The notes beneath the pieces were generated by a model. The model did no database searches and was not told where the DNA came from. It was given only the letters and a program-made list of their open reading frames with translations. A stretch of DNA of 64,000 nt from JACMOY01 sp038322575 (lineage in GTDB: Bacteria > Actinomycetota > Actinomycetes > Actinomycetales > Angustibacteraceae), in contig JBBQGB010000002.1 of assembly GCA_038322575.1 (NCBI GenBank), positions 1 through 64,000 of the forward strand, written 5' to 3'. The position numbers and the translations under genes are program-made. Every line of letters begins with the position of its first letter. The first letter of the stretch is position 1. Of the stretch, positions 44,926-54,460 are shown in pieces.

Positions 44926-46095
44926 CTACCGCCCCCGGGCGTCGCGCAGGTCGGCCACGTGCGGCGAGGTGGCCGGGTCCAGCCCCAGACCGAGAGCCAG
45001 GTAGGTCGCGGCGAAGTCGGTGCGGGCCACCAGCCCGGCCAGGCGGGTCAGGTCGTGGCCGGGGTCGGCCGACACCTCGGTGACCCGGACGCCGACCTCC
45101 TCGGCCATCGTGCGCACCCGGTCGGCGAGCGCGGAGCGCTCGAACGCGGCCTGGTCGTCGACGTCCGGTTGCGGCGCGGGTTCGCGCAGCATCAGCAGCC
45201 GCAGCGACGCCGACCGCTCGCCGTCGACGAACGGGTCGGCGAACAGGTCGTCCTGCCCCGCGGTGAACGGGCCGTCGAACGTGGCGACCACCTCGCTGGC
45301 GTCGTCCGGAAGCGAGCCGTGCACGGCCGGCGTGCGGGCCGTGCGGGCGAGCATCGCGGCCGCCCGGCGCGCGGCGACGCCGGTGACCTCGCCGTCGCCG
45401 AGCACGACCGGGACGGTGCCGGCCAGCTGCACGGCGAGGCTCTTGGCGGGGTTGACGAACACCTCGGAGGACGGGCGGCACTGCTCCGCCTCGGCGTCCA
45501 GCCGGTCGGCGGTGGCCGCCAGCACCGAGTCGGGGACGTCGACGGCGCCCAGGGCGTGCGCCGCCCGCAGCACGGGCACGAGCAGCGACCACAGCCCCGT
45601 GCGCGAGCTGGTGCGGACGCCGGACGCCGAACCCGCCGGCACGTGCACCCCGCGGGCCCGGGCGCAGACCTCGGCCAGCGGTGAGCCGGCCGCCCCGACC
45701 GTCAGCAGGCGCGCACCGCGGCGGCCGGCCTCGGCAGCCAGAGCCAGCGGCCCGGCGGCGCGTCCGGACAGCGACACGGCGACGACCAGGTCGAGCGGCC
45801 CGACCCAGCCCGGCAGCGGCGGGCTGCGGCGCACGCTCAGCGGCAGCGGCGAGCCGCCACCGGCCAGCATCGCCAGCACCTCGGCGACCAGCGCCGAACC
45901 TCCCAACGAGGCGACGAGCACCGAACGTGGCCGGTCGTCGTCGGCGATGGTGCGCACCCCGGCCTCCTCGCTGCGCACCACGGCCTCGCGCACCTGCGCG
46001 CCGGCGCTGGCCAGGGCCCTCAGCACCTGGGCGGGGTCGGCGCGGGTGAGGGCGGCCGCGTCGTCCAGCAGCTGCTCGTCGACGGGTCGGCTCAC
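44926..46095 (-). CDS. SIS-domain phosphosugar isomerase-like protein (Rv3256c type)
   Basis: This 389-residue protein has two SIS domains. The first has SVLVASLGGSALVAEVLAML and LDLVVAVSLSGRAAG. The second includes the C-terminal bifunctional phosphoglucose/phosphomannose isomerase-like region with NPAKSLAVQLAGTVPVVLG. The usual catalytic Glu/His context is not clear, so enzymatic activity is uncertain. It follows the Trm112-like gene by one base and pmmA on the same strand, the arrangement seen in mycobacteria. It is probably part of mannose-phosphate metabolism. Confidence 0.8.
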   Translation of the reverse strand: MSRPVDEQLLDDAAALTRADPAQVLRALASAGAQVREAVVRSEEAGVRTIADDDRPRSVLVASLGGSALVAEVLAMLAGGGSPLPLSVRRSPPLPGWVGPLDLVVAVSLSGRAAGPLALAAEAGRRGARLLTVGAAGSPLAEVCARARGVHVPAGSASGVRTSSRTGLWSLLVPVLRAAHALGAVDVPDSVLAATADRLDAEAEQCRPSSEVFVNPAKSLAVQLAGTVPVVLGDGEVTGVAARRAAAMLARTARTPAVHGSLPDDASEVVATFDGPFTAGQDDLFADPFVDGERSASLRLLMLREPAPQPDVDDQAAFERSALADRVRTMAEEVGVRVTEVSADPGHDLTRLAGLVARTDFAATYLALGLGLDPATSPHVADLRDARGR

Positions 46096-46096
46096 G

Positions 46097-46333
46097 CTAG
46101 GCCTGCTGGGCGGGGGCGGCGACGGCCTCGTCGACGAGCAGCACCGGGATGCCGTCGTCGACGCGGTAGACCAGGCCGCAGGTGCTCGACGTGCAGGCCA
46201 GCTGCGGCGAGCCGGCGTCGTCCGCGGTGTCGCGCAGCTCCGCGTGGCACTGGGGGCAGCGCAGCAGCTCGCGCAGCCACGGCTCGATGCCGGCGGGGGG
46301 CACGGGTGCGGTGCCGTCGGGTGACGCGGTCAT
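46097..46333 (-). CDS. Trm112-like zinc-ribbon protein
   Basis: This 78-residue protein has LLRCPQCHAEL, then CTSSTCGLVYRVDDGIPVLLVDEA, the Trm112/UPF0434 pattern with four Cys ligands and the closing DGIPVLL strand. Bacterial members are small adaptor-like proteins of unknown partner. It lies between pmmA (28 bases upstream) and the SIS gene (one base downstream), so it is an operon member. Confidence 0.85.
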   Translation of the reverse strand: MTASPDGTAPVPPAGIEPWLRELLRCPQCHAELRDTADDAGSPQLACTSSTCGLVYRVDDGIPVLLVDEAVAAPAQQA

Positions 46334-46361
46334 GGAGGCCTCCGGTGGTGGTGACGTGGGG

Positions 46362-47789
46362 TCAGGCGCGGATGACGGCCAGGGCCGCGTCCCGCACGCG
46401 GTGCATCGTGGCCTCGTCGGCAGCCTCGACGTTCAGCCGCAGCAGCGGCTCGGTGTTGCTGGCCCGCAGGTTCAGCCACCAGCGCGGCCGACCGGCGTCG
46501 TCGTCCAGGGTGAGGGTCGTGCCGTCGAGCTCGTCGACCACCACTCCTTCGTCCGCGAAGGCGGCGCGGACGGCGGCGGTGCGCCCGACGGCGTCGTCCA
46601 CCGTCGAGTTGATCTCGCCGGAGGAGACGTAGCGCTCGTACGCGGAGCCCAGCTCGGACAGCGGCGCGTCCTGCTCGCCGAGCGCGGCGAGCACGTGCAT
46701 GGCCGCGAGCATCCCGGTGTCGGCGAACCAGAAGTCGCGGAAGTAGTAGTGGGCCGAGTGCTCACCGCCGAACACGGCGCGCTCGGCGGCCATCTGGGCC
46801 TTGATGAACGAATGCCCGACGCGGGTGCGCACCGGGGTGCCGCCGGCCTCGACGATGATCTCAGGCACCGCCCGCGAGCTGATCAGGTTGTGGATGACCA
46901 CCGGTTCGCGGCCGGCGGCGCGCTCCTTGGCGATCTCACGCGCGGCCACCAGGGCGGTCACGGCACTCGGGCTGAGCGGCTCGCCGCGCTCGTCGATGAC
47001 GAAGCAGCGGTCGGCGTCGCCGTCGAAGGCCAGGCCGATGTCGGCACCGTGCTCGACGACCGCCCGCTGCAGGTCGACCAGGTTGGCGGGGTCCAGCGGG
47101 TTGGCCTCGTGGTTGGGGAACGTGCCGTCGAGCTCGAAGTAGAGCGGGACGACGTCCAGCGGCAGCGCAGGCAGCCCGGCCCCCTGCTCGAGCACGGCGG
47201 GGACGGTGAAGCCACCCATGCCGTTGCCCGCGTCGACGACGACCCTCAGCGGGCGCACGCCGGACAGGTCGACCAGGCCGCGCAGGTAGCCCGCGTAGCC
47301 GGCGAGGGTGTTTTGCTCGGTGATCGCGCCGGGCCTGGACCCGGACGGGACGCCGTCATCGAGGTAGCGCTCGGCCAGCTCGCGCACCTCGACCAGGCCG
47401 GAGTCCTGGCCGACCGGGCGGGCACCCGCACGGCAGAGCTTGATCCCGTTGTACTGGGCCGGGTTGTGGCTGGCGGTGAACATCGCGCCGGGGGCGTCCA
47501 TCGAGCCGGACGCGTAGTACAGCCCGTCGGTGGAGCACAACCCGATCAGGACGACGTCGCCGCCCTGCGAGGTGATGCCCTCGGCGAACGCGCGCGACAG
47601 GGCCGGTGAGGACGGCCGCATGTCGTGGCCGACGACCACCCGGCGCAGCCCGGCGTCGGCGTCCGCGTCGTCGACCCCGACGACGTGGGCGAACGCGGCA
47701 CCCAGCGCGCGGGCGACGGTCTCGTCCAGCTGGTCCGGGACCAGCCCGCGGACGTCGTAGGCCTTGACCAGTGCGGCGAGGCTCGGCAC
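46362..47789 (-). CDS. pmmA: phosphomannomutase / phosphoglucomutase
   Basis: This 475-residue alpha-D-phosphohexomutase has the phosphoserine loop FTASHNPAQYNGIK, metal loop AFDGDADRCFV, sugar-binding loop GGEHSAHYYFRDFWFADTG, and a C-terminal phosphate-binding RASNTEPLLRLNVEA. It interconverts mannose-6-phosphate and mannose-1-phosphate, feeding GDP-mannose for cell-envelope glycans. The GTG at 47789 follows GGGAGC and opens VPSLAALVKAYDVRGLVPDQL, the family start. It is first in the pmmA-Trm112-SIS operon. Confidence 0.93.
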   Translation of the reverse strand: MPSLAALVKAYDVRGLVPDQLDETVARALGAAFAHVVGVDDADADAGLRRVVVGHDMRPSSPALSRAFAEGITSQGGDVVLIGLCSTDGLYYASGSMDAPGAMFTASHNPAQYNGIKLCRAGARPVGQDSGLVEVRELAERYLDDGVPSGSRPGAITEQNTLAGYAGYLRGLVDLSGVRPLRVVVDAGNGMGGFTVPAVLEQGAGLPALPLDVVPLYFELDGTFPNHEANPLDPANLVDLQRAVVEHGADIGLAFDGDADRCFVIDERGEPLSPSAVTALVAAREIAKERAAGREPVVIHNLISSRAVPEIIVEAGGTPVRTRVGHSFIKAQMAAERAVFGGEHSAHYYFRDFWFADTGMLAAMHVLAALGEQDAPLSELGSAYERYVSSGEINSTVDDAVGRTAAVRAAFADEGVVVDELDGTTLTLDDDAGRPRWWLNLRASNTEPLLRLNVEAADEATMHRVRDAALAVIRA

Positions 47790-47886
47790 GCGGGGCTCCC
47801 GATGACGGGTGGTGCGCACCGGGTGCGCTGGACGCGGGTCAGCCTAGTGCCCGAGGCCGCCCCTCCGACGCGGGCCGACGCCGCGG

Positions 47887-48135
47887 TCAGCAGACCTTGC
47901 GGGTGCGCTGCAGGACGTCGGTGACGGCCAGCTCGACACCGTGGTGCGACCAACTCTTGTGCGCGCAGACGTGGCACGAGGTGAAGTCCACCGGGGTGCC
48001 GTCGGTGAGGTTCATCGACAGCTGGGTGATCCGGACGCTGCCGCACTCGGTGCAGCCGGCGGCCTCGCGAGCCTGGCGCTGGGTGAGCGAGCCGAGCGGG
48101 ATGGCGGTGCGGGTGACGGTGGTGGAGCGGGCCAT
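47887..48135 (-). CDS. small zinc-ribbon-like protein
   Basis: This 82-residue protein begins MARSTTVTRTAIPLGSLTQRQ, with Cys pairs in CTECGS and CHVCAH separated by about 23 residues. A Trp-Ser-His-His segment follows. It looks like a single zinc-ribbon. Similar short proteins occur beside DUF3499 genes in actinomycetes, but I know of no function. The ATG follows GAAAGGCAC. Confidence 0.75.
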   Translation of the reverse strand: MARSTTVTRTAIPLGSLTQRQAREAAGCTECGSVRITQLSMNLTDGTPVDFTSCHVCAHKSWSHHGVELAVTDVLQRTRKVC

Positions 48136-48297
48136 GGGGGTGCCTTTCACGACGGACGTGCACGAAGGATGACGATGACGGGTGCGCAGGATGCGTGCGT
48201 GCCGCGAGAAGGGGCGACGCAAGGCTTCTCGGCGGTTCGGCCGGATCCCTTGAGCAGTCGGCGTGTCGCGACATATCGGACACGCACCGGAGGGCGG

Positions 48298-48651
48298 TCA
48301 GCCGACGTCGGGGTCGCGCAGCACCCGCAGGTGGCCGCGGCGGCCGACCTCGACGGTGCGCGACGGCGCGGGCTCCGGCGGACGGGCCGCCTCGCGGACG
48401 GCGTCCGCGAGGGCCAGCAGGTCGTCCCGGCTGGGGCCGGCCGGCTCGCTGACGTCGGCCAGGCGCAGGACCTCCCACCCCCGCGGGGCGGTCAGCCGCT
48501 CGGCGTGCGCGGCGCACAGGTCGTAGCAGTGCGGTTCGGCGTAGGTCGCGAGCGGGCCGAGGACCGCGGTGGAGTCGGCGTAGACGTACGTCAGCGTCGC
48601 CACGGCAGGGCGGCTGCAGGCGGTGCGGGTGCACCGACGTCCGGGACTCAC
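48298..48651 (-). CDS. DUF3499 family protein
   Basis: This 117-residue protein starts RRCTRTACSRPAVATLTYVYADSTAVLGPL and contains HCYDLCAAHAERLTAPRGWEVLRL, the diagnostic DUF3499 zinc-binding pattern (CxxxxC ... CxxxxCxxH). It matches the Rv3258c position next to pmmA and the zincin gene. The family is actinobacterium-specific with no known role. The GTG start at 48651 diverges from the zincin gene with an 88-base gap. Confidence 0.9.
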   Translation of the reverse strand: MSPGRRCTRTACSRPAVATLTYVYADSTAVLGPLATYAEPHCYDLCAAHAERLTAPRGWEVLRLADVSEPAGPSRDDLLALADAVREAARPPEPAPSRTVEVGRRGHLRVLRDPDVG

Positions 48652-48739
48652 GTCTGCGGACGCTACCGGCCACCACCGACGGTGGGGCTCATTGGCGCGT
48701 TGACCGCTGCCCGTGTCGGCGCGGTCCTAGGCTGGGTGG

Positions 48740-49219
48740 GTGCTGCGCAGCAGGCCGTGGTCGGCGGCCGACCGACCCGCCACCGCCCGGGCGCCCGGGG
48801 CGACCCCGGGCGCGCGCCGTCGCGACCGCCGGGGCCGGGGGCTGCGCGGTCCGCTGCTGCCCGGGTCGCTGCCGGGCCACCGCACCCGCAGCGAGGAGTT
48901 CGACGACCTGGTGCTGGACGCGGTCGACCGGCTGCGCCCGCGGTGGGGCGACCGGCTGGCCGGCGTCGAGTTCGCGGTCGAGGACGTCCCGCCCAGCGAC
49001 CCCGCCCCGTGGGAGCACGGTGAGGTGCCGCTGGGTCGGCTGTTCCCGGCCGACGGCGCGCTGACGACGCTCATCGTGGTCTATCGCCGCCCGGTCGAGA
49101 CCCGCGCGCTGGACCGGGCGCTGCTCGCCCCGCTGGTGCACGAGGTGGTCGTCGAGCAGGTGGCTCACCTGCTCGGCGTCGAGCCCTCGGCCGTCGACCC
49201 CACCCTCGACCAGGACTGA
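48740..49219 (+). CDS. zincin-like metallopeptidase family protein (Rv3259 type)
   Basis: This 159-residue protein has an Arg-rich N-terminus, then RSEEFDDLVLDAVDRLRPRW and the family core VEDVPPSD. The C-terminus has HEVVVEQVAHLLGVEP, an HExxxxxxxH variant of the zincin helix typical of the minimal possible-metalloprotease family (DUF1025-like). Proteolytic activity has not been shown for the family as far as I know. It is monocistronic on the plus strand, divergent from DUF3499, as in mycobacteria. Confidence 0.85.
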   Translation: MLRSRPWSAADRPATARAPGATPGARRRDRRGRGLRGPLLPGSLPGHRTRSEEFDDLVLDAVDRLRPRWGDRLAGVEFAVEDVPPSDPAPWEHGEVPLGRLFPADGALTTLIVVYRRPVETRALDRALLAPLVHEVVVEQVAHLLGVEPSAVDPTLDQD

Positions 49220-49231
49220 GCGCGCGCCGCG

Positions 49232-50719
49232 TCAGCTCGCGGGCAGCACCACGGGGTCGACCCAGGTGGTCGCCAGGTCGGTGAGCGAGGCCGCCGTGAT
49301 CAGCCGACCGTGGTCGGTGCCCTCGCGGTTCAGGTAGGTGGTGGTGCGGGCGGCGACGACCTCGCCGGACCGGCTGACCGGGCGCAGCCAGGCGCTCTGC
49401 CCACCCGGCAGGGCGGTGAGGATGCTGGTGCCGCCCGGCACCCGCAGGGTCGTCGTCGTGGCGGCGCCGGTGTCGTCGACCGCCGTGAGGTCGACGGCCG
49501 CGTCCCCGCGGGGGGCGGTGAGCTCGAGCGTCGTCGACCAGCGCTGGGTGGAGCGGACGGCGGCCAGCCCGGTCAGCGACCGCAGCGGGGTCGTCGAGGC
49601 CAGCCAGGCGAGGTCCGCGGGGCCGTCGGCGCCGCCACGGGCCACCATGGCCCCCGCGACGACCGGGACGTCGGCCGTGACCTCGGCGCCGTAGGTGCCT
49701 GGCGGCAGGTCGCCGAGGTCGAGGTCGAGGGTGCCGCCGGCCGGCACCCGGACGGCGGCGCCGCCGGGCGGGTCGACGACGCCCGTGGGCCCGACCAGGC
49801 GCACCTCGCCGACGGCCTCGGCGGTGCCGGGTGCGGCCAGCCGCAGCAGGGCGCGCCCGTTGACCGTCAGACCCGGCACCAGCACGCGCCGGGCCGGTGC
49901 GACGGACGGCGCGACGTCGTCCGCGCCGCGCGGGGTGGTGCCGGTGAGCAGCGTGTCGTGCAGGGTCGCGGCGACCGACCCACCGCTGGCGTGGACGTGC
50001 ACGACGGGTGCGGCCACCCCCGGGGCGAGGGCGTCGAGCAGCAGCACCAGCCGCGAGCGCGCGGGCACGGCGACGGCGCTGCCCGGGGTGGGCGGCACCG
50101 GGCCGGTGGCCGAGAGCACGTCGACCCGCACCTGCACCGGGGTGGCGGCGGGGTTGACGAGCACCAGGCGGCCGCGGCGTCCCTCGTCACCACCGCCGCC
50201 GACCAGCCAGGTGTCGACGGCCGGAGCAAGGCACGGCGTCGAGGTCAGGCCCCGCAGGTCGCCGGTGGTCACCAGGGTGGTCTGCTCGGCGGTCAGCCCG
50301 GGCGCGAGGCCGTCGTCGGCGCTCACCAGCACCGCCGCGGACCCGCCGACGCTGCCGGTGCGGTGTCGAACGCCAGGGTCCAGCGCCGGACCGGCGGCGC
50401 GGCCCGCCGTACCGGACGTCGGCAGCGCGGTGGCCGTGATCGCTCCCCCGCCTGCGGCCCGGGTCAGGTCGGCCGGGGGCGAAGCGGCGGCCAGCAGCGC
50501 CGTGGCAGCGTCCGCGGTCTCGGGGCCGGGGCAGGTGAGCGCGGCCTCACCCACGGGACGCGGCTGCGGCGCAGGCGGTGCGGCGGCCAGGCGCTCGGTG
50601 GTGGTCGACAGGTCGACCCGCACCGCCTGCGCACCGGGCACCAGGAGGGCGGCGGCGACCAGCCCGGCACCGATTGCGGTGACGCCGAGCAGCCGCGCCG
50701 GTGACGCGAGACGGCTCAT
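49232..50719 (-). CDS. DUF5719 family exported protein
   Basis: This 495-residue protein has one N-terminal hydrophobic signal/anchor (LLGVTAIGAGLVAAALLVPGA). The rest is a beta-rich extracytoplasmic region with repeated VLVPGLTV, LDLDLGDLPPGTY and TTTLRVPGG strands, typical of DUF5719. The ATG at 50719 overlaps the glycosyltransferase stop as ATGA, so the two are translationally coupled. The actinomycete pairing of this family with the giant GT2 gene suggests a shared role in a cell-surface glycan. The function is unknown. Confidence 0.8.
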   Translation of the reverse strand: MSRLASPARLLGVTAIGAGLVAAALLVPGAQAVRVDLSTTTERLAAAPPAPQPRPVGEAALTCPGPETADAATALLAAASPPADLTRAAGGGAITATALPTSGTAGRAAGPALDPGVRHRTGSVGGSAAVLVSADDGLAPGLTAEQTTLVTTGDLRGLTSTPCLAPAVDTWLVGGGGDEGRRGRLVLVNPAATPVQVRVDVLSATGPVPPTPGSAVAVPARSRLVLLLDALAPGVAAPVVHVHASGGSVAATLHDTLLTGTTPRGADDVAPSVAPARRVLVPGLTVNGRALLRLAAPGTAEAVGEVRLVGPTGVVDPPGGAAVRVPAGGTLDLDLGDLPPGTYGAEVTADVPVVAGAMVARGGADGPADLAWLASTTPLRSLTGLAAVRSTQRWSTTLELTAPRGDAAVDLTAVDDTGAATTTTLRVPGGTSILTALPGGQSAWLRPVSRSGEVVAARTTTYLNREGTDHGRLITAASLTDLATTWVDPVVLPAS

Positions 50720-53700
50720 GGCCGCGACCCGGGCCGTCGCGGCGCCTCGCGGCGCGCACCGGGCAGGGCCAGCACCAGCAGCACCAGCGCCAGGCCCCCC
50801 TGGCCCAGCAGCCACGCGTGCCGCACCGGGTCGACCGCACCCACCACGAGGTGGCCGGCGGCGGCCGGCAGGGCGAACGCCTGGCGCCACGGCGCCTGCG
50901 GGTCGGCGACGGCACGCAGCGACCGGCCGTCGAGCTCGGCCCGCCACCGCGGGGAGGCCGGCTCGGCGAGCAGCAGCCGCCGCGGCGCGTCAGCCGCGGT
51001 CGCGATGGTGGTGTCGACGGTGGCGTGCGCACCGGCGACGGGCAGCGGGGTGCTGCCGCCGGCCGTCCCGATGCTCACCCGGGCCAGCGGCTCGTCGACC
51101 CGCCACAGCGACGACCCCCGGGTCGACCCGAGCCGGGTCAGGCCCGCGAGGGTGTCCAGGGCCGCCGTGACGCGCGGCGGCGCCGAGGGACGCACGACGA
51201 CGAAGCCGACGGCCAGCGCCCGCACCTGGTCGGCAGCGGGGGTCTCGCCGACCATGGCGGCGACGGCGGCGGTGACCGGGCGGTCGTCGGCAGCCACGGC
51301 CAGGTCGCGGGCCCACGGGCCCGGCTCGGCGCCGTCCAGCTCGGCCGTCACGGCGCCGCCGGTCGTGCCGGCGACGACGAGGGTGCGCAGGGCGGCCGGG
51401 CCGCGCGCCGCGTCGACCGCCACCGCCGGCAGGGTCTGGGTGCTGCGGTGCAGCAGGACCGCCGGGGTGACCCCGGGCAGCACCCAGGTCACCGCCGCGG
51501 CGAGCGGGGCGAGCACCGCGGCGAGCACGAGCGGGGCCACCACCAGCTGGCGCCAGCCGAAGCCGTGCACCGCGAGGCGGCGGCGCAGGCCGTCGGCGCC
51601 GGCGACCGCCGCCGTCACGGCGGCCAGCAGCAGCAGCGTCAGGCCGGTGCCGGCGTCCGGGTGCAGCGGGCCCTGCAGCGCCGTGGTGACGACGACGTGC
51701 GGGGCGGCGATCGCGGCAGCCAGGCCGAGCAGCCCGACCAGCCACAGCCCCGCCAGGGCCCGGCCGCGCGCGCCGGGCCGCAGCAGGCCGGCGAGCCCGA
51801 CGACGAGCACCGGCGCGAGGATCGCGAGCGCCACCCAGGCGGGCCAGCCCGCCGGCAGCGGCAGCGCCGCGGCCAGGTCGCCCAGCGCCCCCTGCGGTCG
51901 ACCGGAGGACAGGGTGCCGGGGCCGGCCAGCAGCCGGCGCGGATCGGCGGCCAGGGTCGACAGCCACGGGCCGAGCAGCGCCGGGGTCAGCACCAGCAGC
52001 GCGAGGGCCCGCAGCCGGGCGCCACGGGCGAGCAGCAGCCCACCGACGGCGACCAGGGTGAGCACCAGCAGCAGCGCGGGCACCGCCACCACGATCAGCG
52101 CACCGGCGAGGGCAGCGACGCAGACCGCGCGCCAGGCGCCGGTACGTCGACGGGCGAGTGAGCGGGCGGTGGCCGCGGCGACCACCGGCAGCAGCACCGC
52201 TGCGGCGACCGGGCCCAGGCGGCCGCCACCGACGGCGCCGGTCACGACCGGCCAGACCCCCCAGACCAGCGCGGCCCAGCCCCGGGCCCAGCGCGAGCGC
52301 GCGACCAGCCCGGTGGCGACGTACGCGCTGACGGCCGCGAGCACCGGCGCACCGAGCAGCAGCAGGTCGACGGCGCGGGCCCCCGCGGGGTCACCCGTCA
52401 CCGGCGCCAGGGCGGCGACGACCCCGGCCCGGACGGCGGCGGCGGGCGAGGCGGCCGACGTCCCGCCGAGGCCCGGGCCGGCCCACGGGTCGACGGCGGC
52501 GTGCCACAGGTCGCCGGGCCGGCCGGTCGGGGCGAGCAGCTGGCCGCCCGTGAGGGCACCGGAGCCGCCACCCACCCGACGGGCGACCAGCGCCGTGAGC
52601 GCGGCGACGGCGAGCAGGACGGTGGTCATCGGGTGGCGCAGCACCCGCCGCGGCCAGCGCACGGGCGCGAGGCGGACGGGGTCGGCCTCGTCAGCGACCG
52701 GTCCGGTCTCGGGCCCCACCAGCGGGGTGCTGTCGGCTGCGTCGTCGTGGTCGGCTGCGGCGTCGCGGGCGGCCAGCCCCCCGAGCCGCTCGGCGCCGTG
52801 CCGCAGCCACGCCAGGCGTGGGCCGAGCAGGCCCGAGACGTCGCGCCGGCGCACCCGGCGGGTGCCGCGGGCGCGCCACCGCGAGCCGAGCCAGGTCCAC
52901 GGGGTCGCGGTGACGGCCAGGGTCACCAGCAGCTCGTCGGCGGCGCGCCGCGGCGCCTTGGCGAGCAGCAGCCCGAGCGACCGGGCCACTCCCCCGACCA
53001 GCAGCCAGGCCCACAGGACCGGCAGCGCGGGCACCGAGCACCGGGCGAGGGCCACCTGCAGGGCGGCCCGACGGTCGACCCGGCGCAGCGGGGCGCGCAC
53101 GGCGTCGACCTCGCGCAGCCCGCTGGTCGCGGCCTGGGCGTCGGCGACCACGGCGCGCGGGGCCAGCACCACCCGGCGTCCGGCCAGGTGCGCCCGCCAG
53201 CACAGGTCGATGTCGTCGCGCAGCAGCGGCAGCGCGGGGTCCAGGCCGCCGAGGTGGTCCCACAGCGCCCGGTCGACGAGCATCCCGGCGGTACCGACCG
53301 CCAGCACGTCGGTGCGGTGGTCGTGCTGGCCCTGGTCTCGCTCGTCGACCGCGACGCCGGTGACCCGCCGCCCGCCGCGGCTGACCGTCAGGCCCGCCTC
53401 GAGCAGCCGGGTGGGATCGGCCCACGACACGAGCTTGGGGCCGACGACCCCGACCTGGGCCGAGGCGGCGGCGGCGTCCAGCAGGTGCTCGAGCGCTCGG
53501 GGCTCGGCGGCGCTGTCGTCGTGCAGCAGCCAGACCCAGTCCGTACCGGGCGTCTGACCGGCGTCCGGCGTGGTGTCGTGCGGCCCGAGGTGCTCGAGCC
53601 CGGCCCGGACGGCGGCGCCGAAGCCGGTGCGGCGGCCGACCTCGACGACGTGGCCGGCCCCCAGGTGCTCGCGCAGCAGGTCGGCCGAGCCGTCCCGCGA

Positions 53701-53886
53701 ACCGGTGTCGACGCCCACGACCGCATCGACCTCGCGGGACTGCGCGGCGACGGATGCGAGGGTCCGCGGCAGCCAGCGCGCCCCGTCGTGGGCGACGACG
53801 ACGGCCACCACGTGCGGCCGCTGCGCGCGGAGCCGGCGCTGCGGTGGGACCGAGAGCCCGTTCGGCGCAGGCGTCGTGAGGGTCAT
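50716..53886 (-). CDS. giant membrane glycosyltransferase family 2 protein
   Basis: This 1056-residue protein has an N-terminal GT2 domain (HVVAVVVAHDGARWLPRTLASV, GVDTGSRDGS, WVWLLHDDSA, LRDDIDLCWRAHLAG) covering about residues 20-280. About 12 membrane segments and a C-terminal extracytoplasmic tail of around 250 residues follow. It transfers an unknown sugar, probably onto a lipid-linked cell-wall glycan. The ATG at 53886 lies 28 bases after the whiB2 stop on the same strand, so it may be cotranscribed with whiB2. Gene order whiB2-GT2-DUF5719 is common in actinomycetes. Confidence 0.88.
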   Translation of the reverse strand: MTLTTPAPNGLSVPPQRRLRAQRPHVVAVVVAHDGARWLPRTLASVAAQSREVDAVVGVDTGSRDGSADLLREHLGAGHVVEVGRRTGFGAAVRAGLEHLGPHDTTPDAGQTPGTDWVWLLHDDSAAEPRALEHLLDAAAASAQVGVVGPKLVSWADPTRLLEAGLTVSRGGRRVTGVAVDERDQGQHDHRTDVLAVGTAGMLVDRALWDHLGGLDPALPLLRDDIDLCWRAHLAGRRVVLAPRAVVADAQAATSGLREVDAVRAPLRRVDRRAALQVALARCSVPALPVLWAWLLVGGVARSLGLLLAKAPRRAADELLVTLAVTATPWTWLGSRWRARGTRRVRRRDVSGLLGPRLAWLRHGAERLGGLAARDAAADHDDAADSTPLVGPETGPVADEADPVRLAPVRWPRRVLRHPMTTVLLAVAALTALVARRVGGGSGALTGGQLLAPTGRPGDLWHAAVDPWAGPGLGGTSAASPAAAVRAGVVAALAPVTGDPAGARAVDLLLLGAPVLAAVSAYVATGLVARSRWARGWAALVWGVWPVVTGAVGGGRLGPVAAAVLLPVVAAATARSLARRRTGAWRAVCVAALAGALIVVAVPALLLVLTLVAVGGLLLARGARLRALALLVLTPALLGPWLSTLAADPRRLLAGPGTLSSGRPQGALGDLAAALPLPAGWPAWVALAILAPVLVVGLAGLLRPGARGRALAGLWLVGLLGLAAAIAAPHVVVTTALQGPLHPDAGTGLTLLLLAAVTAAVAGADGLRRRLAVHGFGWRQLVVAPLVLAAVLAPLAAAVTWVLPGVTPAVLLHRSTQTLPAVAVDAARGPAALRTLVVAGTTGGAVTAELDGAEPGPWARDLAVAADDRPVTAAVAAMVGETPAADQVRALAVGFVVVRPSAPPRVTAALDTLAGLTRLGSTRGSSLWRVDEPLARVSIGTAGGSTPLPVAGAHATVDTTIATAADAPRRLLLAEPASPRWRAELDGRSLRAVADPQAPWRQAFALPAAAGHLVVGAVDPVRHAWLLGQGGLALVLLVLALPGARREAPRRPGSRP

Positions 53887-53914
53887 CGGTCTGCTGGTCC
53901 GGCGGTGAGCCGGA

Positions 53915-54286
53915 TCAGACCGCCAGCTTCTTCAGCCGACGCCGCTCCCGCTCCGACAGGCCCCCCCAGATGCCGAACCGCTCGTCGTGCTCGAGCGCGT
54001 ACTCCAGGCACTGCGCGCGGACGTCGCACGAGACGCAGACCTTCTTGGCCTCGCGGGTCGAGCCGCCCTTCTCGGGGAAGAACGCCTCCGGGTCGGTCTG
54101 CGCGCACAGGGACCGCTCCTGCCAGGACAGCTCGGGGTCCTCGCGACCGGCGGCGAGCTCGATCGCCGCGCTGGTGGCCGGCGCCGGCTCGACGTAGGAC
54201 CACGACGTGACGCCGTCGATCCGGTCCAGCTCGCTGACCTGCTGGCGTGCGGTGCGTGCGCTGCTGCGCGTGGTGTGCTCGTGCAC
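53915..54286 (-). CDS. whiB2: WhiB-family iron-sulfur regulator (WhiB2/WhmD type)
   Basis: This 123-residue protein has four cluster Cys: one in SLCAQTDPEAFFPEKGGST and three in KVCVSCDVRAQCLEYAL. The WhiB turn GIWGGLSERERR and the basic tail RRLKKLAV follow. WhiB2 (WhmD) is needed for septation and works through the primary sigma factor. The GTG at 54286 follows GAGGAGGGG. A longer in-frame start would cross the promoter. It is upstream of the GT2 gene and close to fbiA, as Rv3260c is. Confidence 0.93.
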   Translation of the reverse strand: MHEHTTRSSARTARQQVSELDRIDGVTSWSYVEPAPATSAAIELAAGREDPELSWQERSLCAQTDPEAFFPEKGGSTREAKKVCVSCDVRAQCLEYALEHDERFGIWGGLSERERRRLKKLAV

Positions 54287-54350
54287 GACCCCTCCTCGAC
54301 CCTCGGTGCCCGCGTTCCGTCCTCCCCAGGACGGGCGTGACATGTAGGGA

Positions 54351-54380
54351 ATTACACGCGTGTCATGCACCCCACGTCAA
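54351..54380 (-). promoter_or_regulatory. promoter of whiB2
   Basis: On the minus strand TTGACG (54375-54380), an 18-base spacer and TGTAAT (54351-54356) form a good sigma-70-type promoter about 65 bases before the GTG. Upstream lie two small inverted repeats, GTGA-TAC-TCAC (54389-54399) and ATCAC-N5-GTGAT (54424-54438), which could bind a regulator. Confidence 0.65.
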
Positions 54381-54460
54381 GCCGGAGGGTGATACTCACG
54401 CTGAGCCACCCCGGGGCGAAATTATCACTGTGCGTGATGTCAAGGGCACGGACCGTCGAC

